A stretch of 64,000 bases of DNA from Nematopogon swammerdamellus (lineage: Eukaryota > Arthropoda > Insecta > Lepidoptera > Adelidae): positions 1,898,754 to 1,962,753 of the forward strand of contig OX336343.1 of NCBI GenBank assembly GCA_946902875.1, written 5' to 3'. Positions 9,132-24,100 of this stretch are shown here, piece after piece. The notes below the pieces were generated by a model that did not search any database, was not told the origin of the DNA, and was given only the letters and a program-made list of their open reading frames with translations. Made by a program: the position numbers and the translations under genes. Position 1 is the first letter of the stretch, and every line of letters begins with the position of its first letter.

Positions 9132-12100
9132 CTGTTGAGGAACAAACATGTTGATTGATTTTGTTGATTGAAGCTTGACAGATATTTTTTTTTTTATGGA
9201 AACTGACACGCTTTGCTATCACATCACCTACAACATCCGTGATGTCAGCCCATAACACCGCGTGAACTAGGTGCCATGTCAGTGCTTCCCTTAATTTCAT
9301 GTCGGCCACACTGAATTGGACCGAAAACACGAACTATTTACATAGCCGTTTCGACCGACGTTTCGTACAGTGCGGTGGTACCAACCCGGCCGGGATAAAC
9401 CCTACCACCAAGTAAGGTAAGAAGGGAAGGGACCTACAGTTTAATGTGGAATCCGAACTGCGATAAGCCTCCAACGGTCGAGCTGTCACTCATCCAAGTA
9501 CTGACCGCGCCCAGGGCTACTTAATAACAGTCGACCGGCCTCACCCATGAGCTACCGAGGCTGACAGTAAGTAAACTAAGTCTAACCTTATAATTTACAT
9601 ACCACACGAGGTATCCTGAGAATCTGGGTAAGCAGAGTAATCGGTTTTGTTCTTGTTCTTGTAAATTAAATCGGTGTTGCCAAGCCACATACTCTTGTAA
9701 ATTACAGCACAACACCAACCACCGCGTTTAGCAATGTATAGGACAATATAACTATCAAGCAACAAGTAAGGCACGAAGACCCACCTGCTGCATGACTCGG
9801 TGGAAGGACCGCGCGAAGGTGAGAGGTGACTAGCATGTCGCCCTTTAGCGCGGCATCTCGTCCTTTTCACTTAGTCGCCTTTTACGACATGCACGGGTAG
9901 AGATTTGACAGTGACAGACAGACAGTGGGGCTATTATTTTCAACTAGCTTTTGCCTGCGGCTTCGCTCGCCGTAGACTCAGTTTAAATACGATTTAAAGC
10001 CACTACGATAATAAACTATCGCTTCTTTTATATTCTCTCTCTCCCGTCCATGCTATAGTTTATTTGATACTGCTAAGCCATAAGGATATTTAGCGTGATG
10101 GATGGTATATGTTATTCTGATGTATAAGCTACAAGCTGTGCCCGCGGCTCCGCCCGCTATCATATTTCACTTCACTGCTAACCTCATGAGCCATTTAGCG
10201 TGATAGTAAGTAGCCTATAGTTGATGGGAAGAATCAAGCTATCCGTAGATTTTTTTTTTATTAAAATCGGTTCAGTGGTTCTCGAGTTATAAGCGGACAG
10301 ACAGACATACACTCAGACACTCAGACACTCAGACACTCAGACACTCAGACACTCAGACAGAAAGCAGACGTTGGATTTTATTATAGGTAAGGATAAGGAT
10401 AGTACTGTAAAGTCTCATCAAAATCCGTTCAGTAGTTTTTGCGTGAAAGAGGAACAAAGATCCATAAATCCATCCATCTATCCTCACAAACTTTCGCGTT
10501 TATGATATTAGTAGGATTAGCGGCCCCACACGGTTTCTAAATGTATAGAAATGAAAGAATGTAATATGTATGTGGACTCACCGCGGCGGCGCTGCACACC
10601 GCCAGCTGCACTCGCAGCTGCGTGGGCGGGCCGAGCGCGCGGGTCACGAGCGCGACCAGCCCCGCGGTGCTCACACGCTCGCCGGCCGGGTATGAGCCAC
10701 TCTCCAGCCTCCTGCGCCGCCGCACACCACGCACCACGCCCGTCAATATTGTTGTTTTATTTTATTTTTTATTTTTTATTTATTCATAAATAACAGAACC
10801 AACAGTTTGTACATAAAAAAGGGAAGGTGTGGAACTAAGCTTGCGATGGCTTCACCGAACATATTCGGGCCCATCGGCAGTAGAGGAGGGTGTTAATCGA
10901 GGTCGGGACTAGCGAGTGGCCACTCTAAATTTCCCGCGCATGCTTCACGTTTCGGCTCGAATCAAGCCCTCGTCAGCTAGTCTGCGTTGACTAGGACGCG
11001 GGGAACCACCAGTCCCGCTCTCGACCTCCCTCTCTCTACCTATCCATATTCTGTAGGATGCTTCCAGTGACGTTTTCGAAGCTCTCTCCATGTATGAGCT
11101 TAGCGTCGATCTTGGGAGCCCTAGATTCTTGAAGAGACTGTAGAGCGACTTCGCTGGTAGTCCTCTTGCTCCGACTTCCACAGCGAAGAGATCACTCTTG
11201 AATCCGTTTCTCACAATCCGGTCTACTAAGTTGCAGTACTTGTTAAGTTTGATGTTGTGATCCTTCGGTATGTTACTTTCCCATGGAACTGTAAGTTCAA
11301 CAAGTACTACATGCTTTGTCGCTTTTGAGAATATGAGTATATCCGGTCTTAATGCTGTGGTACAGATTTCCGAAGGCATTTGGTAATGCTTCTCATGTGT
11401 GTCCATCAACAATTCCCAATCCTTTGCTGCTCCCAAAATTGAAGAAGGTTTAGTCCTATCTTTGGGCAGCTTAATGGCTCCAGGTTTCACAAAGTTGACC
11501 TTCTGGAAGCCGCTACTGGTTTGCCCTTTCCTGGTCCGTGCAATTGACAGGTTGATGGCCTCTCTGATGATTTGGAGGATGAAAGTTGAACAATGAAAGA
11601 TTAAACAGCGTATAAACCAGTAAGAGGTTTCCTTATATAACAAGAGTTAAATTAAAGTTATACTAATTCTCAGTTCATGTGATCAGCAGGTCTATTCTTG
11701 TAAATTCTGACAGCGGACTCAGCGCTGATGTGGCGCTGAGAGCCGCTTTGGTAAGTGGCTCTCAGCGCCACATCAGCGCTGATTCCGTTGTCAGAATTTA
11801 CAAGAATAGACCTGCAGGTGTGTGTGGGTGTGCGTGAAAAATGTGGTGTGTGTGAGTGTGAAGAGTGTAGGTGTGCAAGAGTTGTGTGTGAATGTATGTG
11901 TGAACAGGTAGAATGTGAGAAAGTAATGTTTTGTATTTTGTTTGTAAGATTGTTTATTGTACCGTGTGAAGGCGGTACTTAAAAAGAATAGCCCCACTGC
12001 ATCTCTCCCCGTGCATGTCGTAAAAGGCGCCTAAGGGATAAGGACAAGATGCCGTGCTAAAGGGGCGACGGGCTCGCCACCTCTCACCTTGGCACGGTAC

Positions 12101-15100
12101 TTCCACCGAGTCATGCAGCAGGTGGTTCTTCGTGCCTTACTTGCTGCTTGATCGATTGAATTTTGTTCGAATACTTTGCGAAACGTGGCGGTCGGTGTTG
12201 TGCTGTAATTTACCAGAGTTCTTGCAGCACAACACCGATTACTCTGCTTACCCCGATTGTCGGGATTCAGCGTGTGTGATATGTATGTATGTATTGTTTA
12301 TTGTATCATTTCATCCATAGGTAGATGTAGATAACATACTCTTGGATACGACGAATATTCCGCCAGCTCTAAATTCAATGCGAAGAAGAACTGACAAACA
12401 ATTTTCGCAAGTTACAATGTTTATGTAGTAACTAGTAACTAAATAATTAAGTTAATTAAATTATTTGAGTAGTCACTCGCTCAAGGTCGCGCGTTAAATG
12501 CCTACCGCTTGGCGTACAGGTTAATGTACAAGTTAACAGTGGGCTGTCGCTATCCAGCCAGAGCGAGCGTGCGCATTTCGTTTCGAATTAAGAAATGTCG
12601 AAATCACGTCATTATTATGCAGCATTTTGATTTATTTCTAGTAATTTATTTATTCATATTAGTAGGAGGTCATAGATTTAAAATAATATTATCATATTGC
12701 CAATAACATTAGTTAGATGACGCCGAACAGCATGGTATGTAGGTATGGCCTAATTCGTATATGGATAGAAATAGAACATTCATTCGTTCTCTGTCTCAAT
12801 GTGGGTTTTTATACAATAAAAAACACCAATAAAACAATAGGTGCATTGTCGATGATCATTAAATTTATTGATCAAACAAAACTATCACTGGAAGGTTGCA
12901 CGCTTCCATGTGAGAAACTAATTGTGACGCTAACGCATGCATGAATTTGTTCGCATGAATTTGCCGTAGCTAAATATCGTATCGTTGGTAGGTATCTTTA
13001 TTTTATTCCTCACAAAAAGACAGCCCAAAGACAGCCCTTACACGCGCTGAACGGCGCGCTTTCGAGATAGAGTTACGCGACAGAAAGAGAAGTAGGTGGT
13101 TATCGTGGTTAGGCATGCAGCTCTGTGCGAGTCAATTTCTACTTTATCGCGTCGTCGCAGAGTAGCTATTTCTTTGTGAGTGTTTGTACAGAGAAGCTTC
13201 TGTACGGAGTACTCTTTTCTATTCTGTGGTGGTACTCCTAAGGGGAGACTGCCCATCTCAACAGGCAATTGTTCATCATAAGCCGCGTATCGACTGCGCG
13301 CGGCTGCCGCGCGCGCGCCATGTTCGAGCGCTCCAGCAGCTGTTGCGTGTTTAAAATCACATAGTGTCAAAATAATACTTTCCTGTCAGTGTGACAACAG
13401 AATAGAAATAACATCTTGTTCATCTGGGCGATGCCTAAATATTTTATTTCGTCTTATTGATTAATTTTTTTTTTTTTTTTTTTTTTTATGTAATCCGGTA
13501 TGGGAGGCTGTGTCGGAGGGGCCCAAGCACATGCTCGAACCAGCCAATATCACCTCCGAGAAGGTAGGTGCCATACCGGAGACTTCCCTGGATTGCTGGC
13601 TATACTGGACTAGAGGAGAACACAACCGAGGTTGCTTGCGGCCATCTTACATCCAGTACGGTGGTACCAACCCAGTCGGCTACAATTTGAGCCTACCACC
13701 TAGTAAGGGGCAAGGGAAGGGACCTACAGTTTTACACCGGTTCCGAACGGTGAAGCAGCGGGTTTAGGTATGCACGTAAATTTTTGCGTCAGAAAAAACT
13801 CATTGGTACACGCTGACCGGATTCGAACCTCGGACCTCCCGCATGAGAAGCCGATGCCCAAAACCACTCGGCCACCCGCCGCTTTTAACCGGCCGAATTA
13901 ATTGTTATATAACAGCCGTCCCGTATTGAGGTGAGTTTTTGTTAATATCTAAGGCCTGTATTGATATAGCATATAAAGTATTATAATAATCAAAGTGTAC
14001 TAAGCTATGTTCAAATATTTCAGCGGCTGTTTAATTATAAGACTTGTTCTCGACTCTGCAAGTTTTTATTCCGGCTTGGACACAGCCGTAAATCAGGTCC
14101 TGGCGCCCAACCTGCCTTCCTCAACATCCCCACGACCCGTACCGACTCGCCTATACCGAGGTGCAAGAAATATACGCTACACAGCACGATCACGGAGCGC
14201 GCGGCAAGTTTTCTATAGTGTATCCACTGAGCGCGGCTGCCGCGCATGGCGGAAGTGTCTATTCGTAGGTATACCTACGAATAGCCCTGTCCGATCGGGA
14301 ACGTCTATTCGTAGGTAAACCTGCATGCAGGTATGCAAACTGCACTATGGGAGTTTTCAACGAAACGTAAGAAAAACGACACGCGCCGCCTCAACATTAG
14401 GTTAGGGTTAAATTATAGAAGATGCGACGCATCTTCTGTAATTTAACACTAATTATTTGTTTTTTAAAACCAACTCGCATAGTGCAGTTCGTACCTACGA
14501 ATACCTCATACCTGCGAATTGCACTCTCCCGCCTGGTATGTCTATTCGTAGGAAATCAAATAGGACACTCCCAGTTCTTAGTTAATAATCTATGTTTGGC
14601 GTGCCTTCGAATAGCCCTGCCCGCGCATGGCAGCCGATCCAGTTACTTGCTGCCTGACAGTTATCTTGTCTGAATACTTTGCTAAACGTGGCGGTCGGTC
14701 TTGTGCTGTAATTTACCAGAGCACTTGCGGCACAACACCGATTACTCTTCTTACCCCGATTGACGGGATACGGCGTGTGGTATGTAAATGTTAATTTTTC
14801 ACCTAAATCGCTCGAACAAGGTACCAATTAAAGCAACACCGTGCTGACTCACCTGTCGGCGGGGAAGACGAGTATGGCGGGGTATGTGTGCGCGGTGTAC
14901 TGCCACGGCAGGTCGTGGCGCAGCGCGTCGACGCGCGCGACGCTCACGCGCACCGCGCGCTCGGCCAGCAGGCGCGCCGCGCTCAGCGCCGAGCGCACCA
15001 CGTGGCTCGCGCACGCGCCGCCGCACACCAACACCAGACCCACCTGCCCATTTATAAATTTTTGGCAAAGGTCTGCACACTAATGATGTTATGCTTACAT

Positions 15101-18100
15101 TCAGATTCAGATATTTATTTCGCCATAAAGAACACACAACAATAACAATATTACATTGAGACATATGCATATTCAGTATGGTTCGTCATAGTTTTTGCTA
15201 TATCCCGTTCAGCAATGCAATCTATAAGGAAGAATCGGGCAAGAAACCTTACAGAGCTTTTTTTAAAAAATGCTTAAATATAACTTACATGCTAATTTTT
15301 ATTTATGTTAACTATAACATACTACATATATCTAATAAAAAATAAAAATAATAAGTAAAAAAATTATCTCTAAAAAAGAGAATAAAGTACAAAGAACATA
15401 GGGTTCAGTCAAATTTATACATATAAAAAGATTCATTTGAATCGTCCAAGTCAGCAATATTGTTTATTTACAATATGAAAAAAATTCATTTAATTTATAG
15501 AATGGATTATCTAAAAGGAATATTTTCAAAAAGGAATAGCATTAGCAAAAAGAATTCATAATAATTCATAAGAATACCCCGTTAGCGCTTATGTTATGTC
15601 AACGTTAAGCAATAAACACAAAGCAATGAAGTATATTTTTTTTATTTTTTTTTTTATGGAAACTGACACAGTTGGCTACATCACCTACAACGTCCGTGTC
15701 AGCCCATAACACCGGGTGAATTAGGTGCCATGCCAGTGCTTCCCCCTTTGATCGTGCCGGCTACACTGAACTGGTCGGAAAACACAAACTATTTACATAG
15801 CCGTTTATACCGACGTTTCATTCAGTGCGGTGGTAACAACCCGGGCGGGTTAAACCCAAAAGTCAAAACATTTATTTTGTCTTCATATTTATTACAAGAG
15901 TAATATTACAGTACATTCAATATTAAACAATCGTCAGTTTCTTATTATTAAATTAAAATATAGTCCATAGTGAAGAGTCCGGTTTCCTAGGCGACGGGCT
16001 GTTGTTATCTGACACGTCCGAAATTACAAGCGGCAGCGGGCGGTTTTATTCAAACTTTTGCTCTGAAAAAGACAATATTCACCCTGATCGAGCGCGGCGC
16101 AAGGCTCTCAGGGCTGGTTGACCTAATACGGTATATATTGAGTGTAGTTCCCGAAGTGTGTGCGTAGCTGGGCGCAGCAGATCCTCGGACACCGTGACGT
16201 TTCCGTGCCGGGATCACTACCTGAAGGACTGAGCTATCGAAGGTGCGGCTGCGGGCGGAGACATCACATCACATCCAGGTAGGAGGCACCACACCACCAC
16301 ACACTTTGCGGTATATTGTTGTGTATTAGTGTACTTATAGTTGTATTTTGTAGGCTGTTGTGTATTGTGTATATTTTAGTCAAATAAAAGACAAAGAAAA
16401 TAGAGAATTCTTCCACATGAAAAAAAAAAAAAAAGTCCATAGTATATACATACAATAATGTATTATCATGTTAACATTTTAAAGAAATTTAAGTTGTAAA
16501 AGGTGTAGCCACTTCGTTAGTCCAGTTTTGAAATATTTATATATACGTTTTTAACCCTCCAAACACACTGGCTATGGTCAAAGGTGTGGGGGGGGGGATT
16601 TCTATCTCGGAAAGAGCAATCCTAGAACTAAATAACTGGCATAAAATTAATTTTAAAACTTCGATCTGGACACACTCCATTAAACAAACGTGTCTGCATG
16701 ATGGAAAACAAAAAGTCTGCTTCTAAATAAGTGAATCCTCACTTTTGCACATCGTTTTGTGGGTAATTTCATTCGATTTACGTGCCAAAAGAGTTTATTG
16801 ACCTAGCTTCATTATTTTACGAAATATTTTCAAGTTTATGTCAAGGTCGGCGCTCAATGCATAAATCACCTAAAAGTCAGCATCTATCAGCATTTTTATA
16901 ACTTTGGAATGCAACAGGTAATACATACATTTCATAAAATAATTTTATTGACATATACTCTGACCTATGGGAGGAAGGTGTGGAACTCAGCTTGCGATGG
17001 CTTCACCGAACATATCCGGGCCCATCGGCAGTAGAGGAGGTACTCCAATCAATAAAGCATTTCCACTCGACGTAATTCCTCTGTCGCTGAATCTTTGCAG
17101 TGTGATAAAGTAGGGTTTAAAATACACGTTTGACAAATTATCTAGGATTTTTTATGTTTGGAAGTTAGGTATTTATACCTAAAGATGAAAATCGCTTATA
17201 ACTGCTGGTGAAAAATTGCTCCGTCCGAAGTTCCTTCCGTATATGATATTATATATTAATAAGAGTATATATATAACATTATCTATGAAAATTTCGATTT
17301 CGAATAGGCAGAAATTTGAAAATACCTATTTTGTATCACAACTTCTTCAGAAAAATTGCTCTGTCAATTTTTATTTTATTATATGTCTTAATTTATTTAT
17401 ATATATCGCTTTAGACAAGTATCTAGGAAATTTTCCTTATCGATCACACCTTTACAGATTTTCGGCAATAATTCGCTGTGAAAAATTGCTCTGTCCAAAA
17501 TTCTTTCGGAATATGATATTATATATTAATAAGAGTATATATATAACATTATCTAGGAAAATTTCGATTTCGAACAGGCAGAAATTTGAAAATACCTATA
17601 AAAATTACTCTGTCAATTTTTATTTTTTTTCATCTCCTAATTTCTTTAAATATATCGCTTTTCATAATTATCTAGGAAATTTTCCTTATCGCTCACACCT
17701 TTACATATTTTTGGCAATAACCCAAGCACTGTGAAAAATTGCTTCGTCTGTTTTTATTAACTTATTAGACACAGAACATCAAAATATAATATAATTGTAT
17801 ATTATCCAATAAAATTTCTCCATTAAACATGAACTTTCGAGTAGTTTCGAGTATCGCAATATAATAAAACAACGTTTAAAAAGCGCGCGCTCGCACTACA
17901 CTGAACTCGGGGTGCGGGAGGGCTGCGGGGAGTGGGGAAGAATAAGCCCGCCCGCCCGCGCGCCAGCAGCTCATCGTCCCGCACCGCGACCGACGAGACG
18001 ACACGCGAGCGTCGTCGATGTTCGCGGCTCGCTATTCCGCCCGCCACCTCTGTCGTCCCACTACAACGCTGCTCCGCCGCGCCGTCCTGCCGCCTATGGA

Positions 18101-21100
18101 ACGAAAATGTAGGGCCTATCTATATAGTATTAGGAACTTTTAAAATTTAACTTTCGTTCTGTAATTTAATTTGTACGACAGTATGTCGAAACAACTTATT
18201 AAACATATTTCATGCACGTACAGTCTGTATGTAAATAAAGTGTATACATTTTTGTAAAAAAACGATTTAAAAAATTAAAAACCGCCTTAAAAAATGTATG
18301 AAATAAAAAAAAATCGAACCCTAGAGTTGAAGGCGGTCGGTTATTTTTGCTTGCACCGCCTTCAACTCTAGGGTTCGATTTTTTTTATTTCATACATTTT
18401 TGAAGGCGGTTTTTATATTTTTTTTAATAGTTTTTTATTTCAGTTTTTTTAGTAATTTTTTGCTATTAATGTACTCGGCGGAATCGCTCGGCTTTTGGCT
18501 TCGCGAATCCGCCTCGCTTTCCAATCCGATCTTGATGAAATTGAAATGGGACCACGCGGAAAGCACCAGCTTTCAAATAAAAAAAGAATCATCACAATCG
18601 GTCCACTTGGGGACGGAGTCGCGTGTGTCCGCCTGTAAGTATCTACAGGTCGCACTCAGACGACGCGGGGACAGCTCGATTGTTCGAGCACTTGAGTAGA
18701 GCGGCAGATGAAGTGCATGTAGTTTCCCTATATATATATATATCCGCGGATATGGTTCTGCTTGGGGATTTTAATGCCCATCACGAGGAGTGGCTGGGCT
18801 CCGGGAGAACTGACTTCGAGGGGAGAGCCGCCTACGACTTCACCCTGACGCATGACTTGCCTCAACTGATAGACCAACCTACCAAAGTGCCAGACATGGA
18901 CGGTCATGCACCCTCTCTGCTGGATCTTCTGCTGACGACGAACCCTGCTGGATACAAAGTCACAGTGAGCACTCCTCTTGGCTTCTCTGACCACTGTTTA
19001 GTGGGGTCCACGGTGCCATTTTTGCCTCCTTAGTCTCGTACTGGAGGAATGCGTCCAATTTGGCACTACGTGTCAGCGGATTGGGACGGGATGCAAGAAT
19101 ACATCACATCCTACCCATGGAGAGAGCTATGCTTCAGTTCGGATGATCTACACCTCGGATGATCTACACCTTGGCTACGGCATTGGCGCATTCCGGCAGA
19201 ATGCGCCAATGCCGTAGCCGAGGTGGTTCTGGGGGGAATGGAGATGTTCATTCCCAGCGCCCTCGTGCGCCTCGGTGGTAAAAGCCAGGCCTGGTACAGC
19301 CGCGACTGTGGTGAAGCTGTCGCAGCTAATGGCGCAGCTTATCGTGCATGGTCGTGCGCTCGTACCAGACGCGATCCTAATGTATCCGAACTGAAGAAAG
19401 AATACAACCGCCTCTCCAGATCCTGCAAGAGGGCTATCGTCAGGGCCAAATTCGAGCATATCGGCAGAGTTGGTGATAGGCTGAACCAGCACCCAACTGG
19501 GAGCCGTGAGTTTTGGTCTCTCGCCAAATCTGTCGTATCGATTTTCTACCGCTCCTCCCTTCCACCTCTACAGTGTCCTGGGGGCTCACTTGCCCACTCC
19601 ACAAATGTAAATGCTCTCTTTGCGTAGAACTCCACCCTGGACGATGGGGTGCCATCCCCCCATCCATAACTAGGTGTGAGAACTCCATGCCGGAAGTACA
19701 GTTCCGACAACGAACTGTGCGGGCGGAGCTTATCTCCCTAGACACCAGGAAGGCGAGTGGGCCGGATATGATTCCTGCATTGGTGCTGAAACGGTGTGAA
19801 TTGGTCTCGATATTGCCAAGGCATTCGAATGGGTTTGGCACAAATCGCTTCTGGGCTAGCTTCCGTCGTACGGACTTCCTTCTGGCCTCTGCGACTGGGT
19901 CGCCGACTTCCTACATGGGCGTAGCATTCAGGTCCTAGTGGACGGTTGCTCTTCGGACGCCCTGTCAGTGAATGCCGGCGTACCGCAGGGATCTGTGTTG
20001 TCTTGTCACCAACACTGTTTCTTCTGCATATCAATGACATGCTGCCACTCGGCAACATAAATTGTTATGCGGATGACAGTACAGCACATGGATCCTATAC
20101 CAGTGACCCTTCAGTCAGACGGGATGTTGTGGATGAAGAGGCGAAGACTTGTGTCTGATCTCAAACAAACGCTTCGGTCTATTTCCGAATGGGGCCGCTG
20201 TACGCAACAGTCGTTCTCACCCCGTGGTGTTAGTGGGTGAACTGTAGTTGGGTGGGGGTGCGACTGTGCACATGCAATATCACGCCGTCACCGCAGCGGT
20301 ACTCATATTCTGGGTTTGATAGTTTCATAAGGGGTGAAATAGGGTAAATAAGAGACGATTGGGACTTTTACAAGTTTCCCCGAGGCTGGTTTACGCGGCG
20401 GCGACGGGTGTTGTCTACTGTTATCTATCAGTTAGTTCAGATCTTATTTTGCGCTTCGTGATAGGATTAGTTTGGCGTAGCGTCTGGATCCGTCTGGCTG
20501 ACTTCGGAAATTCGCTTAGGTGTCGGGCTCCGTCTGGATGGCGTCGGGGAACGCAGGGCAGTATCGGGCTCCATCGGGATGGCGTCGGGGGACGTTGGGC
20601 AGTGTCGGGCTCCTTCCGAGCTGCGTCGGGATTCGTCGGACTGGCTTCGAGGCTCGCTTAGATGTCAGACCGCGTCTGGATGGCGTCGGGGGAACGCAGG
20701 GGCAGTGTCGGACTCCTTCTGAGCCGCGTCGCGATTCGTCGGGCTGGTTTCGGAGCTCGCTTAGATGTCGGACTGCGTCTGGATGGCGTCGGGGGAACGC
20801 AGGGCAGTGTCGGACTCCTTCTGAGCAGCGTCGGGATTCGTCGGACTGGTTTCAGAGCTCGCTTAGATGTCGGACTGCGTCTGGGTGGCGTCGGGGGAAC
20901 GCAGGGCAGTGTCGGACTCCTTCTGAGCAGCGTCGGGATTCGTCGGACTAGCTTTGAGGCTTACTTGGATGTCGGGCTCCGTCTGTATTGTGTCGGGGAA
21001 CCCCAGGGCAGTGTCGGGCTCTTTCTTAGCAGCGTCGGGATTCGTCGGACTAGCTTCGAGGTGTAGCGCAAAGTGTGTGGTGGTGTGGTACCTCCTACCT

Positions 21101-24100
21101 GGATGTCTCCGCCCGCAGCCGCACCTTCGATAGCTCGGTCCTTCAGGTGGTGGTCGTCGATCGGCACGGAAACGTCCCGGTGTCCGAGGATCTGCTGGGC
21201 CCAGCTACGCACACACTTCGGAAACTACACTCACTATACTTATGCCGTATTAGGTCGCAACAAGCCCTGAGAGCCCGCGCCGCGCTCGATCAGGGTGGAT
21301 TTTATCTTTTCCAGAGCAAAATGTTTGAACAAAACCGCCCGCTCCCGCTTGTATTTTCGGACGTGTCAGATCACAACAGTCCGTCGCCTAGGCAACCGGA
21401 CTCTTCTCCTTTCCGCCAGGAGGCGCTGTGTGCTTCTTGCATGAAGACCGCTGCAGGTAGAGTCTTGAGGCGAAGAGAATGGAGGAACGTTTTTTTTTTA
21501 TTTTTTTTTATTGAAAGCGCGACATATGGCGCCGAGCCACCCATAAGGTGTCTAACGACGCCCATGGACATTCGGTCGTATGCGGGGGTTGCGAATGCCA
21601 TGCCAGCCTGACAGGTGCCCATTCACGCCCCTCTTTAAGGACCCGAGACTGTACTTGGGGGGAAATATATGAGCAGGGAGAGCATTCCAGAGTTTACCGG
21701 TTCTGTAGAGGAATGATCTGCAGAATCGATTAGTACGCATCCGCGGTAAGTCCAGCGTATAGGGATGCAATCCCTGCGCAGTTCATGTGGTGCGGAGATG
21801 GAAAGGGGACGGCGGGATTGCGTTAAACAGCTCCTCCGAGTACTCCCCATGGAATAAGCGATAGAACACACTTAGGGAGCCGACATCCCTACGGTGTTGC
21901 AGTGGTTTTAGATCGCGGGACACTGCGGGGTCACCCACTAGTCGCACGGCTCGACGCTGGATCGAGTCCAGAGGCGCAAGCTGGTATTTGGCAGAGCCAT
22001 CCCACAGGTGCGAGCAGTACTCCAAGCAGGACCTGATCTGCGATTTATACAAAAGCAGCCTTTGGTCCGGCGTGAAGTACCGTCGCACCTTATTGAGTAC
22101 GCCCAGCTTTTTAGAAGCCAGCTTGGCCTTCCCCTCGATATGGCGACGAAAGTTCAAGTCGTGCGACAGTTCGACTCCGAGGACCCCGAGGTGTTCGCTT
22201 AATTTAAGCGACGTGCCTTGGAATGAAGGAGCCGGTGTGAACGCCGCTCTCTTCGCACTTAACGCGCAAACTTGTGTCTTGGAAGCGTTGAACTCGACCA
22301 AATTGCTACGGCCCCATTCGGAAATAGAGCCGAGTGTGTGTTCGAGCTCAGACACAAGTCTTCGCCTCTTCTCATCCACAATATCCCGACTGGCTGAAGG
22401 GTGACTGGTGTAGGATCCGTGTGCCGTACTGTCATCCGCATAACAATGTATGTTGCCCAGAGACAGCATATCATTGATATGCAGAAGAAACAGCGTGGGT
22501 GACAACACAGATCCTTGTGGTACGCCGGCGTTCACTGACATGGCGTCCGACGAGCAACCGTCCACTAGGACCTGAATGCTACGCCCATGTAGGAAGTCGG
22601 CGACCCAGTCACAGAGGCCAGAAGGAAGTCCGTAAGCCGGCAATTTGCCCAAGAGCGACTTGTGCCAAAGCCGATCAAATGCCTTGGCAATATCAAGGCC
22701 AATTGCCAAGTATTTTTCATTTCATTTTTCATTTATTCATTTCCATCTTAGGTACCATCGGTACACTTGAGTTCGTCACATTTTAGTTTACCAAATTTAC
22801 AATTGAAACTGTCTGGGTCTAGCCATGGTAAGGGACTAATAATTAGCAATAATATAGGTACATAACTAAAAATTATAAGAATACAGAGAAAAAAAAAACT
22901 GTTTTGTGCATGAAAGGCAATTAAAACTAGAGCTAAATTAAAATACTTCGCATCAATAGAATTGTTAAAGGTTAAAAATTCAATTATGTCAATATAAAAA
23001 AATATAAAATTAAAATAAAATTAAAATAAATTAAAATTCAAAATTAAAATAGGTAGCATCAATTCACCATGACCGTCAAGCGATTCCCCCCAAAGGTGAG
23101 TGACGTACGCTAGGAGATCACCAGCAGATCGTTTTGGCCGGAAGCCGTATTGCCGATCGCTGATGAGGTCATTCGTCTCCAGGTACTTCATGAGCTGCGT
23201 ATTGATAATGCGCTCCATCACCTTACAGAAAAGGGAGGTTATCGCTATAGGTCGGTAGTTTGACGGGTTTGAGCGGTCACCCTTTTTAGGGACCGCTTGC
23301 AAAAACGCAGATTTCCAGGCCGCCGGCACTCGGCAATTGGAGTAGGAGAGACGGAATAGGCGCGTCAGCACTGGGGCCAGCTCGGGAGCACACCTTTTTA
23401 ACACCAATGCAGGAATCCTATCCGGCCCACTCGCCTTCCTGACGTCTAGGGAGAGAAGTTCCGCCCGTACAGTCCGTTGTCGAAACTGCACTTCCGACAT
23501 GGAGTTCTCACACCTAGGTATGGATGGGGGAGTGGCACCCCCATCGTCCAGGTTGGAGTTCCCCGCAAAGAGAGATACCAGTAAGTCGGCTTTCTTCTTT
23601 GCGGAGTGGACAAGTGAGCCTCCAGGACACTGCAGAGGTGGAAGAGAGGAGCGGCAGAAATTTGACTCGACATATTTAGCGAGAGACCAGAACTCACGGC
23701 TCCCAGTTGGGTGCTGGTTCAGTCTATCGCCGATTCTGCCGATGTGGTCAAATTTGGCCCTGGCAATAACCTTTTTGCAGGATCTGGAGAGGCGGTTGTA
23801 TTCCTTCTTCAGTTAGGATGCGTTCGGATCACGTCCGGCACGAGCGCGCGACCATGCCCGATAAGCTGCGCATTTAGCTGCGACAGCATCAGCACAGTCG
23901 CGGCTGTACCATGGTTGGCTTTTACCACCGAGGTAGACAGAGGCGCTGCGAATAAACATTTCCATTGCCCCCAGAACCACCTCGGCAACGGTATTAGCGC
24001 ATTGCGACGGATCGCCCGAACTGAAGCAGATCTCTCTCCAAGGGTAGGATGCGAAGTGTTCTCGCATCCCATCCCAATCTGCTGACGCGTAGTGCCAAAT

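Noticed and set aside
8725..9330. 201-codon minus frame over exon 13
   Set aside because: Wrong frame; the exon 13 frame that matches TXNDC11 in phase is the one ending at 8841.
13038..13370. 110-codon minus frame as an exon or gene
   Set aside because: No similarity to TXNDC11, no domain, and no fitting splice phase.
20359..21066. Open frames of 100-143 codons
   Set aside because: Products of a 102-bp tandem repeat; overlapping frames are equally open.
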